This document shows, in pieces, positions 1-9,300 of a stretch of DNA of 17,979 nucleotides (position 1 is the first letter of the stretch; every line of letters begins with the position of its first letter). The stretch is from an uncultured Prevotellaceae bacterium. Its GTDB lineage: Bacteria; Bacteroidota; Bacteroidia; Bacteroidales; Bacteroidaceae. The notes beneath the pieces were generated by a model. It searched no databases. It saw only the letters and a list, made by a program, of their open reading frames with translations, and was not told where the DNA came from. The stretch covers positions 1-17,979 of the forward strand of contig CABSGW010000020.1 in the NCBI GenBank assembly GCA_902477365.1, read 5' to 3'. The position numbers and the translations under genes were made by a program.

Positions 1-3000
1 ATGGCGTACCCTTGGCTTGTCTTTCTTTATTTCCTGTATTTGGGGGAGGGGCGCATATGCTACTTCGCGTTTAGGTTTCACTTCTGTTGCTACAATTTCT
101 TCTTTTCTTAGATGGTTTGTTCCTTTCGGGATGCTCACAGTGAAGCGGCTGCCGGAAGTGCCGTCGGAGTGTCCTTCCACGGTTATGCTGCCATGGTGCA
201 AGATGACAAGTTGTCGTACCAGATGAAGTCCTACGCCGCTACCTGTTACCATGGTTGGGTTGTCGTTTTGAATCTGATAAAAACGGTCGAAGATGCGGTC
301 GCGTTCTTCAGGTGCAATGCCTGCTCCGTTGTCGTCTACCGCAATTTCATAATGATTGTCAAGGCATCGTAATGTTACTTTCACGTATCCTCCGTGTGGT
401 GTATATTTCAAGGCATTGCTTATGAGGTTTACCACTATTTTGTCAAAATGTTCTTCGTCAACGTATGCTATGGTTTCGTTGGTGCAGGATGAGAAAGTGA
501 GGCAGATGTTTTTGCCAGAGGCTAATTCTTTAAAAGATTCGCATACATCGGCAATGAGCGATGCCAGATTGACAGGTGCAAAGCGTAGTTTTAACTTGCC
601 GTGATCTAATTTGCGTATATCCATCAGTTGTCCCACTAAGGTCATTATTCGTTCCGCATTGCGGTATATAGTATGGTAACGTGACAAACGTAACGGGTCG
701 TCGTCGGCAAGCATCAACTGTCGTAGAGGGGCGATGATGAGTGACATGGGAGTACGAATCTCATGTGAAATGTTGGTAAAGAATTGCAATTTTGCCTCGT
801 TGATTTCTTCGCCATGCTTGTGGCGTATCATGGCTCGGTGAGCCTTTATCCGTAGCCATACCTGATAAGCAATGGTCATAAGTATAACCAGTACGATTAA
901 TATGTATGCCATCCATGCCCATGCCGTGTTCCACCATGCCTTTCGCACTATGATTTCTACTTTGCGTATATCGCTGTTATTGGCTTTTAGGCACAGCGTG
1001 TGGCGACCAGGGCTGAGCTTATTGAACGTTAGTCGGTTTGTTCCTATGGGTAACGTTATCCATGGATCTGAATCGAATGAATATGCAAACGTCAGTCGTT
1101 CGGGGCGGTTCAGTTCTTTGGTTGTCAGTTCAATGGTGAAAGTATTGTCATTGTGGGCAAATTCAAAATGTGAGGCGCACCATGTCGCTGTGTCGGTTAT
1201 TGCCTTGCTGCCAGACATCATGCCGGCTCTTACTGGGCGGTCGTAGAGGTATAGGTCGCTTATCCTCACGTGCCAGTTTGTATGTGGAACCGTTATGTCA
1301 TGGGGATGAAAGACTGTTATTCCGTTTGTGCCACCGAACCATAGGCGGCCTTCTGAATCCGTTGCCGATGCATTTTTGCTGAATTCGTTTCCTTGCAGGC
1401 CGTCTTTGGCAAAGAAGCTTGTGATGGCGTTCTGTTGTGGGCGGTAACGGTAAAGTCCGGAGTTAGAGCTTATCCACAGATCTCCATTTTTTGCGCTTCG
1501 GATACCGTAAACCGAACTGTGTAGTCCTGTTTCTTTCAGTGCGGTCATCTGCTTGAATGTATTAAGTTGAGGATTGAAAACCATTACGCCTTCCGAAGTT
1601 CCTATCCAGATTTGCCCGTCCGTGCCTTCGTGCAGGCAATATACAATGTAGCCGTGTGACAAGCTTGTTGCGGTAACCTTGTCGTGGTGTAACTCTACTA
1701 AGCGCAGTCCATCGTGAGTCCCTACATATAATTTGCCCCTTGAACAATAAAGCAGGCAGTCTATCCATGGCATTAGTACATTATTGATAGTTGTGTCTCG
1801 GTTCACTTTGCCGGTTTGGGGATTAAACATAAATAAGCCAGACCCCATTGTGGCGATCCATAGTCTGCCATGTGCGTCTTCTGCAAAATCGAAGACACGG
1901 GTTTCTGTTTTTCCGGTTGGGGTGATGAGGGGCATATAGACACATTTTCCCGATTTCTCGTCGAAACGCCCCATACCTCGTGTGAATGAACCTATCCATA
2001 GTTGCCCCCGCGAGTCACGATATATGCGTAATATTGTGGGTGGGATTCCTTTTTCCTGTGGCTTGTAATGGATAGCTTGCTTCATGCCTGAATCAATCCT
2101 GTATATTCCGTCTCCATCTGTACCAATCCACATTCTGCCATCAGAGTCTGCCCATAAAGTAGTGATGCAAGATTGTCCTATGACATTATGAAGGTTTGAT
2201 TTGTAACCGATATATTTAAAGCCGCTATCATTATTGGGTAACATCATTATTCCTTTTTGGTAAATGGCCAACCAAATGTTCTTTTCGCAATCACGGAAGA
2301 TGGAATGTACTTTCAACGAACGGGGATTGAGACTTTGGCATTCTATAGGATAGTCGTTCAATGTATTTCCATATCGTGAATCGAACCATTTTACCCCATA
2401 ACCGTCTGTTCCTATTAATAGACGGCCTCCATCAGTTTCGCAAAGTGATTTTAGTGGGAAGCCGGTATGAAGTAGGATTGAAAAACATTCTTTTTTTTCA
2501 TCGTATGCCATCAGTATGCCTTGTACGATGTCGCAAGCGTAAATGCGGCCGTCAGTCGTGGCACAAATGTCGGTAAGTGTCATGTCGGGAAGCGGATTGG
2601 CATAGAAGTGATCCTTCCCTTTGTTTGTGCGGCAGTACACACCTTTGTCTGCTGCCACAACCCACAGCCTTCCTTTGTTGTCAAGGGCCATGCGGCCGGT
2701 ATGTACGTCGGCAAAACTTGCCGGTGCTTTATTTATCCTCAGTTCATTATGAAAGATAGATAGCTGTACAAGCATGTGTCCTGATGCCCATACTTCACCA
2801 TTAGGCAGTGTTTTTACGTCATACGTGTTATTTATAAAGGGTTTCCCGTTTCCGCTCCATCGTGCCACAGGTGAAAAACGGTCGGTAGCGTGGTCGTAAA
2901 GTTGAATGCCTTGGTTCGTCGTTACATACATACGTCCTTTTTTATCTTCATACACGCCTTGTACTTGATTTGTGGCTATGGAGGTGGAATCATCCGTTGC

Positions 3001-3204
3001 ATGGCGGTACACTGTGAATTTTGTTCCGTCATACCTGTTCAAACCGTCCTCTGTAGCTATCCATACCATTCCATGTTTGTCACGCCACACTTGGTTTACC
3101 ATGCTACTTGATAGCTGTCCGTCAGTTGTAAACAGCCAGCCAGTCTGCGCTGCGGTGATTACCGGGTACAGCCACAAAACGATTATTTGCCACAAATAGC
3201 GCAT
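1..3204 (-). CDS. Hybrid two-component system sensor/regulator (HTCS), 3' end beyond the window
   Basis: The frame is open without a stop from the ATG at 3204 to the window edge (1068 residues visible). It starts with a signal peptide (MRYLWQIIVLWLYPVITAAQ), followed by a long series of beta-propeller repeats of the type 'G.(I/L)WIGT..G(V/I)..(Y/F)' (about residues 25-680). A Y_Y_Y-type domain ending in 'LSPGRHTLCLKANN' lies at about 690-755 and one transmembrane helix at about 760-783. The kinase follows: H-box 'NISHEIRTP' with phospho-acceptor His814, N-box 'NLISNALKYT', and ATP-lid motifs 'DNGAGI' and 'SGVGLHL'. In the family, a receiver and an AraC-type DNA-binding domain come next; the visible part stops in the linker before them, so their presence is inferred. 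The periplasmic propeller normally binds an oligosaccharide and the protein activates the adjacent polysaccharide-utilisation genes. It is divergent from the operon starting at 3394, its likely target. The start is supported by the signal peptide and an upstream AAGGA. Confidence 0.95.
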   Translation of the reverse strand, partial: MRYLWQIIVLWLYPVITAAQTGWLFTTDGQLSSSMVNQVWRDKHGMVWIATEDGLNRYDGTKFTVYRHATDDSTSIATNQVQGVYEDKKGRMYVTTNQGIQLYDHATDRFSPVARWSGNGKPFINNTYDVKTLPNGEVWASGHMLVQLSIFHNELRINKAPASFADVHTGRMALDNKGRLWVVAADKGVYCRTNKGKDHFYANPLPDMTLTDICATTDGRIYACDIVQGILMAYDEKKECFSILLHTGFPLKSLCETDGGRLLIGTDGYGVKWFDSRYGNTLNDYPIECQSLNPRSLKVHSIFRDCEKNIWLAIYQKGIMMLPNNDSGFKYIGYKSNLHNVIGQSCITTLWADSDGRMWIGTDGDGIYRIDSGMKQAIHYKPQEKGIPPTILRIYRDSRGQLWIGSFTRGMGRFDEKSGKCVYMPLITPTGKTETRVFDFAEDAHGRLWIATMGSGLFMFNPQTGKVNRDTTINNVLMPWIDCLLYCSRGKLYVGTHDGLRLVELHHDKVTATSLSHGYIVYCLHEGTDGQIWIGTSEGVMVFNPQLNTFKQMTALKETGLHSSVYGIRSAKNGDLWISSNSGLYRYRPQQNAITSFFAKDGLQGNEFSKNASATDSEGRLWFGGTNGITVFHPHDITVPHTNWHVRISDLYLYDRPVRAGMMSGSKAITDTATWCASHFEFAHNDNTFTIELTTKELNRPERLTFAYSFDSDPWITLPIGTNRLTFNKLSPGRHTLCLKANNSDIRKVEIIVRKAWWNTAWAWMAYILIVLVILMTIAYQVWLRIKAHRAMIRHKHGEEINEAKLQFFTNISHEIRTPMSLIIAPLRQLMLADDDPLRLSRYHTIYRNAERIMTLVGQLMDIRKLDHGKLKLRFAPVNLASLIADVCESFKELASGKNICLTFSSCTNETIAYVDEEHFDKIVVNLISNALKYTPHGGYVKVTLRCLDNHYEIAVDDNGAGIAPEERDRIFDRFYQIQNDNPTMVTGSGVGLHLVRQLVILHHGSITVEGHSDGTSGSRFTVSIPKGTNHLRKEEIVATEVKPKREVAYAPLPQIQEIKKDKPRVRH

Positions 3205-3229
3205 ACGATTCCTTTTTGGTTTAATATCA

Positions 3230-3237
3230 CAAAATTA
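3230..3237 (-). promoter_or_regulatory. Candidate -7 element for the HTCS gene
   Basis: Read on the minus strand this is TAATTTTG, an exact match to the Bacteroides TAnnTTTG -7 consensus. It would place the transcript start roughly 20 nt upstream of the HTCS ATG. No good TTTG -33 box lies 19-21 bp further upstream, so the promoter is either weak or activator-assisted. The call rests on consensus matching alone. Confidence 0.45.
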
Positions 3238-3287
3238 TAGTTTTCACACAAGAAAATATCCCGTTCATTTGATTTTTTATTGTAGTG

Positions 3288-3314
3288 TGTAACCTTTGCA
3301 TAAGTTTTTGTAAC
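3288..3314 (+). promoter_or_regulatory. Two TGTAAC direct repeats 21 bp apart, candidate regulator site
   Basis: TGTAAC occurs at 3288-3293 and again at 3309-3314, a start-to-start distance of exactly 21 bp (two helical turns). The pair lies just upstream of the candidate -7 element of the glycoside hydrolase operon, around -70 and -50 relative to the predicted transcript start. Phased direct repeats in this position are typical of AraC-family activators, the DNA-binding class expected at the C-terminus of the divergent HTCS. Flanking bases are not repeated, so a six-base match by chance remains possible. Confidence 0.35.
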
Positions 3315-3346
3315 AAGGGACTGTACTGTAAATGAAAGTTTTGCCA

Positions 3347-3354
3347 TACTTTTG
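3347..3354 (+). promoter_or_regulatory. Candidate -7 element for the glycoside hydrolase operon
   Basis: TACTTTTG matches TAnnTTTG exactly. Transcription would begin near 3361, giving a leader of about 33 nt before the ATG at 3394. No convincing TTTG -33 box sits 19-21 bp upstream, as expected for a promoter needing an activator. The element overlaps the TTG that would open a longer reading frame at 3352, which argues against that upstream start. Confidence 0.5.
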
Positions 3355-3393
3355 AATCGTATTTATATGTCATGTCACAATTTATATAATATT

Positions 3394-6300
3394 ATGAAGA
3401 AAAGCAATTATCGTAAGTGGTGGCTATTGCCACTCGGTATGGTCGTATGTCTGGCTGGTATGGCGCAGAATCGATTGCCACGTGCTAACAGTGAAGCACG
3501 CGAAAATGTGATTTCACTTTCGGGTGAATGGCAGTTCCAAAGGGATGACCAGCGGGCAGGGAAACAGGAAAAATGGTATAACAGGACATCGTTCAACGAT
3601 AAGATTATGTTGCCCTCTACAATAGATGAGCAGCATAAAGGGAGTGCGGAGGCCAAACAGGATGGACGTTTTACGCGTCTGTATGCTTACGAAGGGCCGG
3701 CGTGGTATCAACGTACGGTTGACATCCCAGCCATGATGGAAGGCTGTAGCTTGTTTTTATGCCTTGAACGCACAAAAGTGACAGATGTATGGTTCGACGG
3801 TCAGTATGTGGGTAGTGACAGTTCTTTGATTACGACACAGAAATTCTTGCTCACGGAACAGGCTGTGCCGGGTGTTCACCGTATTACAGTGCGTGTTACC
3901 AATGGGGCGGATGAGAATCCTCCAGTTTCCGGCTGTCACCAAATGAGTAATGGCACGCAGACCAATTGGAACGGTATACTTGGGCGTATGGAAATACATG
4001 CAGTACGGGATGTGTGGTTAGAGCAGGTTCAGGCGTATCCTAATTTGGCTGACCGTAATGTTAGATTGCGTTTTCATATAAAAAAGAAAGGGCAAAAGAT
4101 GGAGGGCAGGATGCAGTTGGAACTGCAATCTTGGAACACCAAAAAGCCTCACGTATTTGAAACGTTGATGTTACCCGTCGTGATGGAATCCAATGATACT
4201 GTATTTGAATATGTTTACCCGTTAGGTGATAAGATGCAAACATGGGATGAGTTTTCTCCTACGCTTTATCGGGTGAAAAGTACTTTGACTACCACTATAA
4301 ACGGGATGAATGTCAGTTCCGTGCGGGAAACGGATTTCGGAATGCGGGAAATAACTTCCGACAGCCAGGGCTTTGTGATAAACGGCAGGCCTGCTTTTAT
4401 GCGGGGCAAGCACGATGCGGCGGTATTTCCTCATACCGGATATCCGCCAATGGACGTTGACGAGTGGATACGTATTCTTAAAATATATAAAGATTATGGC
4501 CTCAATCACGTACGTTGTCATACATGGTGTCCGCCATTGGCTGCATTCGAGGCGGCCGATATAGTCGGCATTTATTGGTTGCCCGAACTTCCGCATTGGG
4601 GAGCTGTTGGTGGAAAGGTCGATATAATACAGGGCGATGTGGAACAAAAAACAGAGATTTATGATAATACTACCAGTTATCTTGTATCCGAAGGTTTCCG
4701 CATGCTTGATGAAATGGGAAGCCAACCTTCATTCACCATGTTTGAATTGGGGAATGAGATGAGCGGGAGTCGCGAAGAAATGTCCAAAATCATCTCGAAG
4801 TTCCGTGACCATGATCCGCGTCATCTCTATGCCGGTGGTGCTAATAATTTCCTTTGGGCTCCTCAGTTTACACAGGGTGATGACTTTTGGACTACGACAA
4901 TGACAGGAGGGACTTATGGGGCAGGGGTATATCATGACACCAAAGGACTTGAGGTACGTTCATCATATCCCAACCACAATGAAGGGCATGTCAATAATAT
5001 TTTATGTGGTACGGATTATGACTATTCATCGGCTATTACCCGTTTTGATAAGCCTATAGTAAGTCATGAAACCGGGCAATATCAAGTTTACCCTAATTAT
5101 AACCAAATAGAGAAATTTACGGGGGTGACGCGGGCTTATAATTTAGATACTTACCGTCAACGGTTAGAAGAAGCAGGAATGGGCGATCGTGCAGAAGATT
5201 TTTTCCGTGCTTCTGGACAGTTGGCTGCGCTTTGTTATCGTGAGGATATAGAGAGTGCGATTAGGACTGACCGTTTTGGCGGTTTTCAATTGTTGGACTT
5301 GCAGGATTATCCGGGGCAGGGAACGGCTCTTGTAGGAATGCTTGATTCTTATCTCGATTCAAAAGGTATCATAACACCGGAGCAGTGGCGTGAGTTCTGT
5401 TGTGAGGTGGTTCCTTTGTTACGCCATAAAAGTTTTACTTATACGACTGATGAAACATTCAAATCCCGTGCTGTGATTGCCAATTTCGGGGCTGCCGACC
5501 TTTCATTGAAGCCGGAGTGGACAGTCAGCTATGCTGATGGCGCACAGATAGCCCACGGTTCTTTGGCACAAACCACAATGCCGTGTGGCGCACGTACGGA
5601 TGTGGGTTCCATAGAGTTTGACTTGAGTGAGGTCAAGGCTCCGTGTAAGTTGACTGTCACTTTGTCGTTACCAGGAACATCTTATCATAACAGTTATTCC
5701 ATATGGGTATATCCGAGAAAAGTAGACACCAGTGTGCCCCAAGGCATCAAAGTATTTTATTCTCTCAATTCAGAGGCACAAGCAGAACTTGAACGTGGGG
5801 GAAAGGTGCTAATCCTGCCTATGTCGGCGGCTATACCTACAAGTATTGACGGGGCTTTCCAAAGTGATTTTTGGTGTTACTCCATGTTCCGTGGTTACGA
5901 TCCGCCCGGAACCTTGGGTATTTGTCTTAATCCGCAACATGCTGCTTTTGATCAGTTCCCGACAGAATACCATAGTAATTGGCAGTGGTGGAGAATGCTG
6001 AAGAATGGGCGACCCATCAATTTGAATACTTTACCCCAAACATTCCGTCCTATTGTCGAGGTAATAGACAACGTGACACTCAACCGTCGTCTCGGCGTGA
6101 TGTTTGAAGCAAAAGTCGGCTGTGGCCAATTGTTGGTGTGCAGTATGGATTTACAGAACTTGCAAGCTTATCCGGAAGCGCGTCAGATATATGCCAGTTT
6201 GTTGGGGTATATGGCCAGTGATAAGTTCGCTCCCACGCAAGAACTTACAATAGAGCAGTTGGGTACCGTACTCACTTCGGGTGTTCCGACAGAGACAAAA

Positions 6301-9300
6301 GTAACACGCTCTATCCGTATCGACGATATGAACTTTTCTGTCAGTCCGGCTGCGGACTACAAACTTAGTGGCCGTACCGTGACTTTCGATCATTCCAACA
6401 ATCTGTTTTGTACTGTTACCGATGGGAGCAAGGGGTATATAAAACTCAATGACAAGTATGCCCGTTTGTTGATACCGGTAATGAAATGTGCGTCTAAAGG
6501 TTCTTTCGTCTCTTCAAATACCACCCTGCACTATATTGACACTATCGGCCATTACCGTATGCATGTTATTGGAGATGTCAAGTTCAATCAGACGGACAGT
6601 ACGCAATGGATTATACAACTCGATGCGTTGGATGGAGGAGTACAAGGTATTGTCGGGCTTAGTAACACCAATTGGGGATCGGTGCTTACATTGACGTTGG
6701 GGGATGTCTGCTTGCAGCAAACGGTTGTGGCTCCTTACATCGGTGACGTGGAAAAGAGTAGGGTGCCTATTGCCAATATGCAAGAGCCATATACGGGAGG
6801 ATTGTTCGGTCCTTCATGGGAGTCGTTAAGCCAATATCAAGTGCCCGAATGGTTTCGTAATGCTAAATTTGGAATATGGGCACATTGGGGGCCGCAGTGC
6901 GTACCTGAGCAGGGAGATTGGTATGCCCGGCATATGTACGAACCGGGGCATCGCCATTACCAATATCATGTGGAGCATTATGGGCATCCTTCGCAATTTG
7001 GTTTTAAAGATATAATACATACTTGGAAGGCTGAAAATTGGGAACCTAATATGTTAATGAATTTGTATAAACGGGTTGGTGCGCGCTATTTCATGGCAAT
7101 GGCCAATCATCACGACAACTTTGACCTTTGGGACAGCCGATATCATAAATGGAACTCGGTAGACATAGGTCCGGAGAAAAATATCATTAATGTGTGGCAA
7201 AAAGCCGCCCGTGCCGAAGGACTTCCTTTTGGGGTGAGTGTACATTCGTCGCATGCTTGGGTATGGTATGGGACAGCACGTGGTGCCGATACGGAAGGTG
7301 GGATGGCTGGGGTGCCTTACGATGGTAACCTCGCCGTTTCCGATGGGGTTGGCACATGGTGGGAAGGTCTTGACCCACAAGAACTGTATGTACAAAATCA
7401 TGAGCCTAATCCATGGATGTCGTGGGATTGGAATGCGGGGGATCCAAGTGTGGAGTATTGTGAGGATTTTTACAATCGTACAGTGGATTTGATAAATAAA
7501 TACCAGCCTGATATCGTGTATTTCGATGACACCGCACTGCCTTTGTGGCCTGCTAGCGATGCCGGGTTGTATGTTACTGCCAATTATTATAATAGCAGTA
7601 TGCAATGGACGGGACGTGCTCCGCAGTGTGTGGTGACAGGTAAGAAATTGTCGGGTATTCAACGGCGGGGGATAGTAGAAGATATAGAGAAGGGAGCCAT
7701 TGATACGATTAGTGCAATTCCGTGGCAAACGTGTTCTTGTTTGGGAGAATACCATTATCGTCGATCTTATTATGAAGATGATTCTTATAAATCGGCCGAG
7801 ACTGTGGTGCGCATGTTGTGTGATATCGTGAGTAAAAACGGCAATTTGTTGTTGTCTGTTCCTATGCGTGGTGACGGTACCATTGATGATAAAGAAGAGA
7901 GCATACTGGAGGGTGTGGCCAGATGGATGGAAGTGAACTCAGAATGTATTTATGACACACGTCCATGGGTCGTGTTTGGTGAAGGACCTGATGCGGAGAC
8001 ACCACGCGAAGGACGGGAGACGGGGACGTATGGTGCCGACGATTTTCGTTTTACGGTAAAGGATGATAGTCTTTATGTCATCGTGATGAACCGCCCCGCA
8101 GACGGGCGAGTTCGTATCAAATCCTTGGGCACTGTGAATGGAAAATGTGACCGGAAGTTCCACTCCCTTGCAGTGCTTGGCGGTGGAGTGCCTGAATATT
8201 CACGTGAGCATAATGCTCTTTTAATATCGTTACCTGCATCAGACAGCCCCATTCAGGTCGTTAAAATAGTCTTGTCTAAAGAGCAACTTGAGGTTAAGGA
8301 ACCTTTCGTGCTGCGTCGTCAGAATAGTGTGGAGGACATGGTGCCTACGTCTAAAACTTTTGGCGAAAGTTACAAAATGACTTCAACCTCGGTGACTTTT
8401 GATCATTCCAATGCACTTATCAGCCAAAATACGACCACAAATAACGGTTATCTTCCGGTACCGGAGGGTAGTCAAAAACTGGTCTTGCATATTGACAAGG
8501 TTTCATCGCAAGGTGCCTATAATACAGATAATACGACTCTATACTACGTCAATGCTTCAGGTGAACTTTCATCTCATAATTATGGTAAAATAGAATTACC
8601 GAGCGAAGGTAATTTTGATTTTGTACTTCCACTTACTCCCGATGTATTGGTTGATGGTTGTCAAGGTTTGCTTAGCATCAGTAATAGTAATTGGAGTTCT
8701 GTGTTGACACTGGATGTGAGTGAAGCCTATTTTCAGCGGGGCAATGAGGTCGCATATTGTGCTTGGGGAGATCCGACGAATGAAGATACATACGAGAGGA
8801 TTACCAACCTGTTGTCGCGGTCTGACCTGAATGTCCTTGACTTGTCTGGGATTGAAGGGTTAGATGCATCAACAGATTGGCATGCGTTGGCAAACAATCC
8901 CAATATACTGATATTCACCAATGACAATAAGGCGGAACAAACTAATGAGGTGAGCAAGGGAAGGTGTACAGAACTTTATTTGGAGAGTGGTAGTCCGTCA
9001 GGTTTCTACGCTCCATGTTCTTTCACTGCTGAGCATGTTCAGGTAAATGTTCCGGTGGCAGAGGATGGACAGGTACTCATTCTTCCATTTGATATAACTC
9101 CTTCTGATGATGTCCACCTTTATTGTTTGACTGCTGTTACGGGCGATTCAGTTTACTGCGAACGTGTGTGGGGGATGGCAGAAGCCAATTCGCCACTGGT
9201 GTACTATTCTGACACAGAAGTGGTGCTTTCAGGTAGTGGTATAGTCCAATCCAGTGATTCAGACGTTTCAAGCGAGTTTTTTCATGGTACATATACTCCG

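Noticed and set aside
1..3204. Region that looks gene-poor because only short frames are complete in it
   Set aside because: Checking every codon on the minus strand shows one uninterrupted frame that runs off the left edge; the region is fully coding for the HTCS, with no frameshift.
3241..3256. Inverted repeat TTTTC...GAAAA between the divergent promoters
   Set aside because: Five-base A/T-rich arms are expected by chance in such sequence, and there is no extended symmetry to support an operator.
3352..3393. Upstream TTG (3352) or ATG (3367) as the start of the fusion gene
   Set aside because: The TTG lies within the -7 element, and the added residues would put a polar stretch ahead of a normal signal peptide. 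The ATG at 3394 gives the expected N-terminus.
7054..7755. Minus-strand open frame (233 codons) inside the GH29 region
   Set aside because: It is antisense to the conserved GH29 catalytic core and its translation is unlike any protein family I recognise.
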